From a virus: a stretch of DNA of 32,251 nt. The DNA is taken from positions 1 through 32,251 of IMG/VR virus record IMGVR_UViG_3300011113_000300. The stretch is one strand, 5' to 3'. Under the pieces are notes generated by a model that saw only the letters and a program-made list of their open reading frames with translations, had not been told where the DNA came from and did not search any database. Positions 1-8,646 of this stretch are shown here, piece by piece. How positions within the stretch are numbered: the first letter of the stretch is position 1; every line of letters begins with the position of its first letter. Made by a program: the position numbers and the translations under genes.

Positions 1-1
1 T

Positions 2-388
2 TATGATAAAATGGAAGAAATGGGTGAAGAATATGGAATGCATAGAGCAAGAAAACCAAGACATACTTACAACCATTTTTCTCATGGAACTTTTGGTGAA
101 TCAAAAGTAGACAAGATTTTGTCAAAATATTTTATTCAAACAAAACAAGAAATTATTAATGAAGAAAAGAAAAGATTAAAAAAGGAATCTTTATTTGAGT
201 CTAAATTGGAAAAAGATTTAAAATATTTAAAAACAATTTCTGAAAATGTTAGACAAGAAAGAGCGGCTTTCAAATATTTGGAAAATAACCCAACATCAAA
301 ACTTGTTGGAAAAACAAATCAAGGAAATATTATTTTCCAAGAAGGAAATATTATTACAAAACTTACAATTAACGGAACAGTAATATGA
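2..388 (+). CDS. Unassigned protein, 5' end outside the window
   Basis: The reading frame is already open at base 2 and the first ATG (base 11) falls inside what looks like ordinary protein, so this is probably the C-terminal part of a longer gene; ATG 11 remains a possible start. The visible ~128 residues are charged and Lys/Glu-rich, with a predicted helical stretch around the motif ILSKYF and a more beta-like end (GNIIFQEGNIITKL). No catalytic motif or known domain was recognised. Its stop overlaps the next start in an ATGA, so the two genes are probably translated together. The T4-like context (a few genes upstream of the large terminase) suggests a late or virion-related gene, but that is inference only. 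Confidence 0.6.
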   Translation, partial: YDKMEEMGEEYGMHRARKPRHTYNHFSHGTFGESKVDKILSKYFIQTKQEIINEEKKRLKKESLFESKLEKDLKYLKTISENVRQERAAFKYLENNPTSKLVGKTNQGNIIFQEGNIITKLTINGTVI

Positions 389-792
389 GTTTTTTAATTT
401 ACATCAACGGACTTGGTTCTAATTATAAAGGAGAGCACATCTATGAATTTATTTTTTCAAATTCTATTGATGAAGTCTGGGGTGAAAATTGGGAGTCAAA
501 ACCGGCAAATGGTTATCCATCACCACCTGATATCGAATACGTATCAAAGGTTGGTGTTTTGACACATGGGGATATTAAATTAGAATTAATTCAAAACTCT
601 GATGTTTTTTCGGTTCAAGACTCACTTGATGATGTTATTGCTCTTGGTTGGGAAATTGAAGATGAGATTGATTTTTCTTTGGTAAAAAGATTAGTATTTA
701 GATTTGGAGAACAAGAACAAATCGTAAAAGATAAATTATATGAGAGAGATCTTGTATTACAATTTGAAAAAAAAGTAGTTTATGAAAGCTAA
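385..792 (+). CDS. Unassigned 135-residue phage protein
   Basis: A compact protein of mixed alpha/beta character that starts in the ATGA overlap with the preceding gene and overlaps the next start by 11 bases, so it belongs to a tightly packed operon. The sequence begins FLIYINGLGSNYKGEHIYEF and contains DEVWGENWESKPANGYPSPP followed by a segment that alternates acidic and hydrophobic residues. There is no signal peptide, transmembrane helix or recognisable active site. The pattern of length, acidity and close packing is typical of small conserved phage proteins upstream of the terminase, but I cannot name the family. Confidence 0.65.
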   Translation: MSFLIYINGLGSNYKGEHIYEFIFSNSIDEVWGENWESKPANGYPSPPDIEYVSKVGVLTHGDIKLELIQNSDVFSVQDSLDDVIALGWEIEDEIDFSLVKRLVFRFGEQEQIVKDKLYERDLVLQFEKKVVYES

Positions 793-1789
793 AAACAATG
801 TATTAGTTTTATTGGAAAATGGTTTCCATTTTGATTTTGTGTCAAGATTAAACCCGAAAGAAATTTCAATTTTGGCAGAAAAGGTTTATAAAAGAAACCA
901 AGAAACCAAAGAAGCGGTTCAAACAGTACAACAAACCGGATACAAAACAACCGTTACTCCAGGAACAAAGGCAAATTTAAATGTCAATGGAGCCGACATA
1001 AGTGTGGATCCACAAAAAGGTATTACTATGACCACATCAACTAAACCTGTTGGAACTGGAGAAGTTACAGAAAAGTTTCAGTCAAAAAAACAACAAGGTT
1101 TATTTTGGGCTCGTTGTAATCGATGTGAATCAAAAAATTGTAAGTGGTGTAAAATGGCAAAAGAATTTTCAGATAAAACCACTAAAAAAGATTATGAAAA
1201 TATTCCAGATGAGGTTGCCGAAGATTTTTTTACCAAAAAACAACCAAAAGGAAAATCAAGTGAAGAAATTGAAAATTATCTTGAAGATAGAATTTTTGAA
1301 ATGATTGAAAGACATATTAATCCAAGCATGACTAAAGGAGAACTTATCAACACAATTTTAGAAAAGGTTGCTAAGCGTGAAAACATGATTTTGAAAAATC
1401 CAAAAAAAATGTCTATGTTTTCAAAAGATGAGGGAATGGAAATGAAAACTCCAATCGGAAAAATGTTTAGTATGTCAGGAGAAATGAAAGAAAATACAAA
1501 AGAAAAAGAAAGAACTCGAGAAAAAGATAGAACAAAAGAAAAGGATAAGGGTAGAAGAGAAAATCCATTCAAAGATCCAAATCCAGACGTTGAAGAAAAA
1601 CCAAAAGCGTCCACAAAAGAAAAAGAAAGAACTCGAGAAAAAGATAGAACAAAAGAAAAGGATAAGGGTAGAAGAGAAAATCCATTCAAAGATCCAAATC
1701 CAGACGTTGAAGAAAAACCAAAAGCTGGTCAAGAAACAGAAAAGCAAAAAAGTGATTTTATGCAAGTTATAACTATGGCTTTAAAATAA
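782..1789 (+). CDS. Unassigned protein with a four-Cys knuckle and a duplicated charged repeat
   Basis: 335 residues. Residues 112-123 hold a C-X2-C-X4-C-X2-C cluster (C112, C115, C120, C123) that could bind zinc. The C-terminal third is Lys/Glu/Arg-rich and contains two identical 39-residue units (about 239-277 and 278-316) built on KEKERTREKDR and NPFKDPNPDVEEKP; the underlying DNA is a perfect 113-bp repeat. A helical section with ERHINPSMTKGELI lies in between. The ATG at 782 overlaps the preceding gene by 11 bases, which is usual for this operon. It ends 5 bases before the next start. No known family was recognised; a nucleic-acid or protein-binding role would fit the Cys cluster and the charged tail, but this is a guess. 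Confidence 0.65.
   Translation: MKAKNNVLVLLENGFHFDFVSRLNPKEISILAEKVYKRNQETKEAVQTVQQTGYKTTVTPGTKANLNVNGADISVDPQKGITMTTSTKPVGTGEVTEKFQSKKQQGLFWARCNRCESKNCKWCKMAKEFSDKTTKKDYENIPDEVAEDFFTKKQPKGKSSEEIENYLEDRIFEMIERHINPSMTKGELINTILEKVAKRENMILKNPKKMSMFSKDEGMEMKTPIGKMFSMSGEMKENTKEKERTREKDRTKEKDKGRRENPFKDPNPDVEEKPKASTKEKERTREKDRTKEKDKGRRENPFKDPNPDVEEKPKAGQETEKQKSDFMQVITMALK
1496..1725 (+). repeat. Perfect 113-bp tandem duplication inside a gene
   Basis: Bases 1496-1608 recur without any mismatch at 1613-1725, with a 117-bp period (39 codons, so the frame is kept). The two copies are separated by four bases. The lack of any synonymous difference points to a recent duplication or to ongoing copy-number change. 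It encodes the KEKERTREKDR/NPFKDPNPDVEEKP unit twice. Confidence 0.95.
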
Positions 1790-1794
1790 TAAAA

Positions 1795-3186
1795 ATGAGT
1801 GAAGAACTATTAAAAAGATTGATTAAAAGGGTTATTAAAGAAGCCCCTGTAGATGATTATCTTCAGGATTATGAAGAAAGAATGCACCCAAGAACAAAAG
1901 AAAGAATTGAGGATCCAGAAGGGATTTACGCAAAAAACAAAGCGTTCAGGGGTGGTGCTTCAGACGTGGAAAGAGTTGCCGCAACAAGGTTTAAAGAAAT
2001 TGTTGATTACGTAAAAAGATATTTTGGAACCGATCAAAATATTACAGACCCAAGAGTTAAAAGAGCAATTCAAATGGAACAAATGATGGCCGTTAGACAA
2101 GTGATGTCTATTGAACCACGACATAGAGAAGCTCTACGTGATCTTGCAATAGAAATCGCTTCTAAAGAAGAAGGATGGATGCCTTATTCAGTTGAAGATG
2201 ATAAACCGCTTACTATGAAAGATGCAATAGAAAGTGGTCTTGTGTTAAAAAAACAATCAAATACGGGTGGAGTTATTTATGAATTTGATTACGTAAAAAT
2301 TCAAACTTATTTAGGCGAAAAACCAATTGACCCAAATGCATTTCAAATGAAACCGGCAAAACAGGAAAAACTGCCAATACCTCCAAATTTTTCATTTGAT
2401 GTTGATGATTTAACTCCCGAAGAAGAAAAACAATTGGAAATTGAAAAAAGAAACGTTATAAACGCTCTTATTCAAGGTAACGCAAAAAAAGGTCAATTCG
2501 CATATCAAATTGAAGATTATAAAAGACAACTGGACCAAATAGACCCTAGTTTATACCCTCTTTATAATAAAATTATGAGTGCAAATGATTTGATGTACTT
2601 TACCGATGAAGATTTAATAGAAGCTTTAGGTGGAAATGCCGCTGGTGAAGCTGGTAAAGGTGATAGTGATGCTGATGATGACGAAGATGAGGACGGAGAA
2701 GAACCAAAAGATTTATGGTACGCAAATGGACTTATATTTCCAATATTAGTTCATGAGTTGACAAAAGTATTTGATATGATTCCAGCAAGAAGTCAGTGGA
2801 AAGGAATGGACCCAGAAATGGCAGGTCAAGTAATTAGTCAAACTGATACAATGTCAAACGAACCTATGAATTTTAGAGTTGGGGCTCAACTTGTTAAAGA
2901 TATTCGTTTTTTATTACCGGACGAATTAATTACAAACCCAAAAATGAGAGTTATTAAACCTTACTTCCAACAAGCTTTATATTCGGTACCGGCAAAAGAA
3001 TTTTTACAAGATATTATTGCAAATGTAGTCTCAACAGATCCAAAAGATAAAGAAAAGGCTAGAAAAAAATTCCAAGAATTGTACGACAAAGCAAAAGCAG
3101 AATACAAAAAATACCAAGAAAACACTGATGATGACGATGATGATGATTATGACGAAGAAGATTTTCTAAAATCTTTAGGAATTTAA
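1795..3186 (+). CDS. Acidic 463-residue protein with N-terminal capsid-targeting-like helix
   Basis: The start at 1795 lies 5 bases after the previous stop and follows AATAAAA, the A-rich leader seen in this genome. The N-terminus is a basic amphipathic helix, LLKRLIKRVIKEA, ending in I14-K15-E16/A17, which matches the [IL]xE-[AG S] cleavage rule known for the T4 prohead protease. The body is mixed, with an acidic linker (about residues 283-303) and an Asp/Glu-rich C-terminus (TDDDDDDDYDEEDFLKSLGI). It lies directly upstream of the large terminase, where T4 has the small terminase, but its length and composition do not resemble gp16. Virion-internal or head-assembly protein is my inference; the family is not recognised. 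A rho-independent terminator follows. Confidence 0.7.
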   Translation: MSEELLKRLIKRVIKEAPVDDYLQDYEERMHPRTKERIEDPEGIYAKNKAFRGGASDVERVAATRFKEIVDYVKRYFGTDQNITDPRVKRAIQMEQMMAVRQVMSIEPRHREALRDLAIEIASKEEGWMPYSVEDDKPLTMKDAIESGLVLKKQSNTGGVIYEFDYVKIQTYLGEKPIDPNAFQMKPAKQEKLPIPPNFSFDVDDLTPEEEKQLEIEKRNVINALIQGNAKKGQFAYQIEDYKRQLDQIDPSLYPLYNKIMSANDLMYFTDEDLIEALGGNAAGEAGKGDSDADDDEDEDGEEPKDLWYANGLIFPILVHELTKVFDMIPARSQWKGMDPEMAGQVISQTDTMSNEPMNFRVGAQLVKDIRFLLPDELITNPKMRVIKPYFQQALYSVPAKEFLQDIIANVVSTDPKDKEKARKKFQELYDKAKAEYKKYQENTDDDDDDDYDEEDFLKSLGI

Positions 3187-3207
3187 TCAATCATCAAATA
3201 TTATTAT

Positions 3208-3240
3208 AAACCCTCGACTATAAAATCGGGGGTTTTATAT
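3208..3240 (+). terminator. Rho-independent terminator upstream of the terminase gene
   Basis: A 10-bp stem (3208-3217 with 3226-3235, one G-T pair) with an 8-base loop is followed by TTTTATAT. It separates the first operon from the terminase operon, whose candidate late promoter octamer begins at 3238, right at the end of the terminator. Confidence 0.75.
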
Positions 3241-3245
3241 TTATA
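3238..3245 (+). promoter_or_regulatory. Candidate late promoter octamer TATTTATA
   Basis: TATTTATA begins 21 bases before the terminase ATG, the same spacing as upstream of the genes starting at 10497 and, on the other strand, at 19033. It reads as the reverse complement of the T4 late promoter octamer TATAAATA. Assignment is by recurrence and position only. Confidence 0.45.
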
Positions 3246-3258
3246 ATAAAGTATATTC

Positions 3259-5031
3259 ATGGCTTTAACTAAAGAACAACTTACTATTGAGTATGTAAAA
3301 TGTATGAGAGATACTCCATACGCTCTTCGTACATATTTACAAACTTACGATAACACAGTACAAAAGTATGTTCCATTAGAATTATTTCCAGATCAGGTAA
3401 CTCTTTTAACTGACTATGAAAACTTTGAAGAAAACATTGCACTAAAATACCGTCAGGCTGGAGTATCGACCGTAACTGCGGCATGGATATCTAAAAGGTT
3501 AGTTTTTGCAAAAAAAGAAAGACCAGAAAAAATTCTAATTATTGCAAACAAACTTGACACATCAATGGAGATGGCCAATAAAATTAGATCATTTGTTGAT
3601 CAATGGCCAAAATGGGTTGGTGCTGGATTTTCAGCCGATAAAAACTCACAAAGACATTATAAATTAACAAATGGATGTGAAGTCAAGGCGGTTGCAACAT
3701 CAAGAGATGCTCTTCGTGGGTATACACCAACAATTCTTGTTTTTGACGAGGCAGCATTTATTGAAGCTGACAATGATTTCTGGGCGGCTTGTATGGCATC
3801 CTTATCCACCGGTGGTAAGGTTATTGTAGTTTCCACACCCAACGGATACGATCCGATTTATTACGATGTTTACAACCAAGCAACAAAAGGTATTAACAAC
3901 TTTAAGATTACCGAAATGTTTTGGTGGAGAGATCCAAGATATACTAAAGATTTATATTTGGTACCCACTGATGACATGGTTGATTATTTGTTAAATAAAG
4001 ATGAAAAAGATCATTCCCAAAATATATCATTTGAACATATTGATCCCTATGAAAGAGATTATGAAGAACTAAAAAAATATTTTCAAGAAGGATATAAACC
4101 ATGTTCATCTTGGTATGAAAAAATGGTTAAAAAACTTAAATACGATAAAAGAAAAATAAACCAAGAGTTAAATTGCGAATTTCTTGGATCAGGTGATAAC
4201 GTATTTAACAACAAAGAATTAGATTATATCAAAGAAAATTTACTTCAGGAAGCACCAACAAAAATGATGGGTAATTCTCTTTGGATTTGGAAAGATCCAC
4301 AAGAAGGTCATAAATACATTATGGGAATTGACGTTTCTCGTGGTGATAGTGAAGACTTTTCATCAATTCAAATTATAGATTTTGACGAAAGAGAACAAGT
4401 ATTGGAATATGTTGGAAAAATTCCACCGGATTCATTAGCAGAAATTGCATATAAGTGGGCGGTTATGTATAGTGCGTTTATTGTAATTGATATCACCGGA
4501 GGAATGGGAGTTGCAACAAGTAGAAAACTTCAAGAGATAGGATATAAAAACTTATACATCGATGGAGTTGATAGTACAAACGTTTGGAATTATAATCCAA
4601 AGGCTCAAGATAAAATTCCTGGAATTAATTTTAATAATAAAAGAGTTCAAATTATTGCAGCATTTGAAGAGTATGTTAGACATAGATTCAAAATTAGAAG
4701 TGTTCGTTTATATAACGAAATGAATACATTTGTTTATGTAAATGGAAGGCCTGATCACCAGAAAGGTCAACACGACGACTTAATAATGGCGATGTCCATG
4801 GCCATTTATGTTGGAGAGGTCGCATTTCAAAAACTTGAAAAGGTTACCCAACAGACAAAGGTTATGATTGAGTCATGGACTGTATCAAATAATGATGCGG
4901 TACAAAAACAAATACATTTTGATCCGGTTTTACCAAATGCAAATTTGATGAATGAAAGAAGAGGATATAACACAAACCCATCAAAAGATGACTATATGAA
5001 GTATGGTTGGTTATTTGGTGGTAAAAGATAA
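3259..5031 (+). CDS. Terminase large subunit (gp17-like packaging ATPase/nuclease)
   Basis: 590 residues, close to T4 gp17 (610). It should pump DNA into the prohead and cut the concatemer at the portal vertex. The ATPase half shows a Walker A-like loop at 64-71 (YRQAGVST) where the usual Lys before Ser is Val, a Walker B at 159-165 (ILVFDEA), and the coupling motif VSTPNG at 191-196. The nuclease half shows the three acidic motifs of the RNase H-like fold: GIDVSRGDSED (356-366), VIDITGG (409-415) and HDDLIMA (505-511). The next genes include a fibre, then portal, protease, scaffold and capsid, as in T4 head-gene order. A terminator and a TATTTATA octamer lie just upstream, so it probably starts a late operon. 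Confidence 0.95.
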   Translation: MALTKEQLTIEYVKCMRDTPYALRTYLQTYDNTVQKYVPLELFPDQVTLLTDYENFEENIALKYRQAGVSTVTAAWISKRLVFAKKERPEKILIIANKLDTSMEMANKIRSFVDQWPKWVGAGFSADKNSQRHYKLTNGCEVKAVATSRDALRGYTPTILVFDEAAFIEADNDFWAACMASLSTGGKVIVVSTPNGYDPIYYDVYNQATKGINNFKITEMFWWRDPRYTKDLYLVPTDDMVDYLLNKDEKDHSQNISFEHIDPYERDYEELKKYFQEGYKPCSSWYEKMVKKLKYDKRKINQELNCEFLGSGDNVFNNKELDYIKENLLQEAPTKMMGNSLWIWKDPQEGHKYIMGIDVSRGDSEDFSSIQIIDFDEREQVLEYVGKIPPDSLAEIAYKWAVMYSAFIVIDITGGMGVATSRKLQEIGYKNLYIDGVDSTNVWNYNPKAQDKIPGINFNNKRVQIIAAFEEYVRHRFKIRSVRLYNEMNTFVYVNGRPDHQKGQHDDLIMAMSMAIYVGEVAFQKLEKVTQQTKVMIESWTVSNNDAVQKQIHFDPVLPNANLMNERRGYNTNPSKDDYMKYGWLFGGKR

Positions 5032-5037
5032 AAAAAT

Positions 5038-5295
5038 ATGGGATTACAATTAAGACCAACATCAGGTAAAATTTTAAATGGATCTACTTTAATCGTTCCA
5101 GGACAACCTATGTCTAGTTCAAAAGTGTTTCCAACAACGTTTCAGTTTAAAAAAGGAACATCTAGAGAATTAACCAAGGAATATAATGTTATTCCACCAA
5201 CACCAACTCCTACACCAACTCCAAGTCAAACTCCATTGGTGTCACCAACTCCGTTACCAACTCAAACGCCAACACCAAGTCCTACAAGATTTTAA
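5038..5295 (+). CDS. Small protein with Pro/Thr-rich C-terminal tail
   Basis: 85 residues. The first ~53 residues are ordinary (RPTSGKILNGSTLIVPGQP), and residues 54-85 are an almost pure Thr-Pro-Ser tail of TPTP repeats. It starts 6 bases after the terminase stop and precedes the large fibre gene. Such TP-rich, extended tails are common in linker parts of phage virion proteins, so a small fibre- or neck-associated virion protein is plausible. No enzyme motif is present. Confidence 0.7.
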   Translation: MGLQLRPTSGKILNGSTLIVPGQPMSSSKVFPTTFQFKKGTSRELTKEYNVIPPTPTPTPTPSQTPLVSPTPLPTQTPTPSPTRF

Positions 5296-5312
5296 TTTTT
5301 GAATTTGGAAAG

Positions 5313-5320
5313 TATTTATC
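5313..5320 (+). promoter_or_regulatory. Possible late promoter, TATTTATC variant
   Basis: AGTATTTATC, one base off the TATTTATA octamer, begins 37 bases before the fibre gene ATG in a 54-base gap. It is weaker than the other sites because both the last base and the spacing differ. Confidence 0.3.
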
Positions 5321-5349
5321 TAAATAAATAAAAATTAAAAACAATAAAA

Positions 5350-8300
5350 ATGGCTTTTGTAATTATTGATGACCCTGTTGGGGGATTATCGTCAACAGTA
5401 AGATGTGGATCTAGTAACAACGCAAGATCTCCATATTCCACAGTAAGTGGAGGTGCTCTAAACACTTCATCTGGAAAATATTCAACAATATCCGGTGGAT
5501 ATCTAAATACTACAAATAAAGATTATTCGGTTATTGGTGGTGGTTTATATAATACCACCATAGATGCTTTTAATACAATCGGGGGAGGATCAAGAAACAC
5601 TTCTCAAAAAAATTACTCAACAATTGGTGGAGGTTTCTCAAACACTACTAATGGTTGTTTTACAACAATTGCTGGAGGTAGAAACAATAAATCACAAGCA
5701 AATTATTCCACAATAATTGGTGGTTGTAATAATATTGCAAATGGTATTGGGTCAATGGTATTTGGTTTTGACAATACTGCAAATGGTTACAATTCTGTTG
5801 TTTTAGGTGGAAGTAATATTGTAGGTAATAATAATGACACCGTTTATGTACCATATTTAAATATTTCATTCTTACAAACCGGAACTTCAGTGAATAATCT
5901 AGGTATTGATGTGAATGGTAATGTTGTAACTGGAGGTTTGCAACCAGATGTTTACATTACTGGAGGTACTATTGATTACAACACAGGTGATCTAACATTA
6001 GATAATAACAACTCAACTTCTGTTGTGATTTCAGGGTTACAAGACATTTATGCTACTGGTGGTACCTTTACCTTGAATACTCTTACAATAGAAAACAATG
6101 ATGGATCTTCATTTGATGTGACAGGATTTACATCTGGAGGTGGATCATATGAATCATTAACATATATGGAACTTAAGGATATGGTAACCGGAGGCACTTT
6201 AACTCCCGGTGGATATTACTTAATTAATGATTATCAAACATGTTATGATCAACCAGACTTTGATTACAATGGAAATACAATAACAACACCCGAAACATAC
6301 CATGTTTCTGATGTTGAGCAATTGTTGGTTTTTGCAACATCATCAGAAAGTTTGTCTCCAACGGCATATAGTTTAGTTTATCCAAATGATAAAATCACAT
6401 ATGACTATTCTTTCAGTTTTACAGAAGCAACTACAAATCCTGCAAAAGGAAGAATAACAGAAAGAATTGATGAGTATGGAAATAGAACTGATTATGACCA
6501 CAGATCAATACTATTCAAAAGATATCGATCATATTTTAGTGATGGTGAAATTACCGGTAGAATAATAAGCATGAATAATGGTGATGTTACAGGTTTGAAC
6601 ACGTTTTTCAGTGGTAATTTAAATGTTGGTGATGTTATTAAAATTTATTCTAATTCACCTAAATTATATGAAGTTGTTAATATTGTTTCTGATACAAATA
6701 TGCAAGTTGCCGGATTCAATTATGATAATTTTTCAGATTCAGTTGGTTATGTTTGTGATTTAATGTATTCAAATAGTAGTCCTGAATCTGGATCGTTGTA
6801 CTATTTTAATGATGTACCTAGTGGTGAGGGTATTGATGATGGAGGAAATGACATGTATGATGGTGGTAACTATTTAAATACCAATTTATTTAGTTCCATA
6901 CCATATACTCATTCAAGAATGTCTGACCCCCCAGTCAATAACACAAGTCAAGCTTCTTTTGGTGATTTTGTATTTGATGGGTCAATTATGAATGGAGACT
7001 CGTATTTCAATACGGGATCTAATTATTTTACTAACTTATATCCAGGTCTTTTTGTCATGGTTGCGTATGATGTTGCAATTGACACTTTCTTTATTGACGG
7101 AAGTCTTGGTGCAGACGGTAGTGGTGTAATAAGTGACTATTCAAATACTTTTTCTGGATACACAGCCTATGGTAAACTTGTGTCTGGAGCTCAAGATCCA
7201 TCAGTAAACCATATCATGATTGTTAACACAATTGATAGTGGAATTACTCATACTTATTCTCTTAATACAGACAATGATTCAGATACATTATCTAATTTGA
7301 GTGGTGTCACAAAAATACATTATTTGTTATTTGCACTTGCTGGAGGTGTAGAACCAACATATAATCAAATAAACAGTGTGGTTGAAAGTTATCTTTTAAC
7401 AATTGACGAATCTAACTTGAATAACACACTATCTAATTTAAATTCTAATTATTCGGCAATTACATCAAATCTTCCGGCAAATAATTTTTCTTATGATTCA
7501 CTAGATTATAAACAAAACAATATAACTGGAGATACAGGATTTTATAAAGAAATTCCTACTTTTAATTTTAATGGAAATACAATTCTTAACAATTATGTTG
7601 GAAACTTCGCAAATACCAAAGATTGGGAAGGTAACACATTTTTATTAGCAAACAACGTGTTTTATGATAATGACTACATAAATAATATTTTTGGAGATTC
7701 TTGTTTTAACAATACTTTTTGGGATGATTGTTCTAACAATATAGTTGGAAGTTTCTTCTATAACAATTATTTTGATGATGATTTTGATAGAAACATAATT
7801 GGAACATATTTCCACGATAATTACATAACAAGTAATTTTCAATATAATAACATTGGGGATAATTTTTATAACAATACAATTGAGATTGGTTCATTTTATA
7901 GAAATAATGTAGGTAATGATTTTAGAGAAAATATTATGACAAATGATGATTTTCAGAATAATGAAATTGGAAATCAATTTAATAATAATTTCGTTTATGG
8001 TCAGTTCTACAAAAATGATATTGGTAATGGATACAATAACAACAATATTTATGGTGAATTTTATTCAAACTTTATTACAAATGGATATAACAACAATAAT
8101 ATCTATTGTCAGTTTCACGAAAATGTAATTGGTGAATATTTTGAAAGCAACAATATTGGTGATCCTTTAAGTTTGGGGTCTTTTAACTTTATTAAAAATA
8201 ACATTGGTACAAGTTTTACAAATAATAATATTTTAGGAACATTTTCGTATAATAAAATTGGAAATAATTTTTACAGTAATACTATTGGAGATGGTTTTGG

Positions 8301-8592
8301 TTTTGGGTATAGCACAAGTCAAGGAAACAATATTGGAAATTATTTTTATAGTAACACAATTGGCGAGTATTTTTATAATAATGTAATTGCTGATGGGTTC
8401 TATTCAAATATTGCGGCAGATTATTTCCAATTAAATAATGTAAAAACTTCAGTATCTAGTGTTGACTTCACACCAGCATCTCATGTTTACGGAACTTACA
8501 ATTGTGAAATATTCAAAAGACAAGATAGTAACAATAGACTATCTTATTATGATGGTGCTGACGTTATACAAATTGTGAATATTGATGCATAA
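5350..8592 (+). CDS. Long tail fibre / adhesin with two beta-solenoid domains
   Basis: 1080 residues, preceded by the A-rich start context ACAATAAAAATGG. Residues ~28-160 hold about eight 15-residue repeats of the pattern Y-S-T-I-x-G-G-G-x-x-N-T-T, like the head repeats of YadA-type trimeric adhesins. A middle region (~260-420) contains GRITERIDEYGNRTDYDHRS, a motif I recall from other phage fibre proteins. Residues ~740-1030 are a second solenoid of roughly ten-residue units built on N-x-I-G-x-x-F-x-x-N, rich in Asn, Phe and Tyr, as in right-handed beta-helices with Asn ladders. A short C-terminal domain follows (CEIFKRQDSNNRLSYYDGAD). No chaperone or peptidase domain was identified. It most likely binds the host surface. 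It lies between terminase and portal, where T4 keeps tail sheath and tube genes. Confidence 0.85.
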   Translation: MAFVIIDDPVGGLSSTVRCGSSNNARSPYSTVSGGALNTSSGKYSTISGGYLNTTNKDYSVIGGGLYNTTIDAFNTIGGGSRNTSQKNYSTIGGGFSNTTNGCFTTIAGGRNNKSQANYSTIIGGCNNIANGIGSMVFGFDNTANGYNSVVLGGSNIVGNNNDTVYVPYLNISFLQTGTSVNNLGIDVNGNVVTGGLQPDVYITGGTIDYNTGDLTLDNNNSTSVVISGLQDIYATGGTFTLNTLTIENNDGSSFDVTGFTSGGGSYESLTYMELKDMVTGGTLTPGGYYLINDYQTCYDQPDFDYNGNTITTPETYHVSDVEQLLVFATSSESLSPTAYSLVYPNDKITYDYSFSFTEATTNPAKGRITERIDEYGNRTDYDHRSILFKRYRSYFSDGEITGRIISMNNGDVTGLNTFFSGNLNVGDVIKIYSNSPKLYEVVNIVSDTNMQVAGFNYDNFSDSVGYVCDLMYSNSSPESGSLYYFNDVPSGEGIDDGGNDMYDGGNYLNTNLFSSIPYTHSRMSDPPVNNTSQASFGDFVFDGSIMNGDSYFNTGSNYFTNLYPGLFVMVAYDVAIDTFFIDGSLGADGSGVISDYSNTFSGYTAYGKLVSGAQDPSVNHIMIVNTIDSGITHTYSLNTDNDSDTLSNLSGVTKIHYLLFALAGGVEPTYNQINSVVESYLLTIDESNLNNTLSNLNSNYSAITSNLPANNFSYDSLDYKQNNITGDTGFYKEIPTFNFNGNTILNNYVGNFANTKDWEGNTFLLANNVFYDNDYINNIFGDSCFNNTFWDDCSNNIVGSFFYNNYFDDDFDRNIIGTYFHDNYITSNFQYNNIGDNFYNNTIEIGSFYRNNVGNDFRENIMTNDDFQNNEIGNQFNNNFVYGQFYKNDIGNGYNNNNIYGEFYSNFITNGYNNNNIYCQFHENVIGEYFESNNIGDPLSLGSFNFIKNNIGTSFTNNNILGTFSYNKIGNNFYSNTIGDGFGFGYSTSQGNNIGNYFYSNTIGEYFYNNVIADGFYSNIAADYFQLNNVKTSVSSVDFTPASHVYGTYNCEIFKRQDSNNRLSYYDGADVIQIVNIDA
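5434..5830 (+). repeat. Array of 15-residue (45-bp) YadA-head-like repeats
   Basis: Aromatic residues recur every 15 positions (Y29, Y44, Y59, F74, Y89, F104, Y119), each followed by a [ST]-x-I-x-GG-type unit and an Asn-Thr pair. The DNA copies have diverged, so the periodicity is maintained by protein structure rather than by recent duplication. Confidence 0.8.
7565..8445 (+). repeat. Asn-rich beta-helix repeats in fibre C-terminal part
   Basis: About twenty short units of the form N-x-I-G-x-x-F-x-x-N follow one another with near-regular spacing of ten to eleven residues. Individual DNA units differ, though AACAATATT and GGTAATTTT-like words recur. A stacked solenoid is the simplest explanation. 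Confidence 0.75.
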
Positions 8593-8646
8593 ATAAAGTA
8601 AAGACTGGAGTATTTAATTTTAGAGTTTTATAGTTAGATTTCAAAT

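Noticed and set aside
1276-1765. Two antisense reading frames opposite the repeat-containing gene (1276-1689 and 1475-1765)
   Set aside because: They are shadows of the duplicated Lys/Glu-rich coding DNA: their own sequences are duplicated Phe/Ser-rich strings with no start context.
7943-8128. Alternative-frame Met/Ile/Thr-rich frame in the fibre gene
   Set aside because: Arises from out-of-frame reading of the Asn-rich repeats.
5434-8445. Regular repeats considered as a CRISPR array
   Set aside because: The repeats keep reading frame, differ at DNA level and encode solenoid periodicity; there are no constant repeats with unique spacers.
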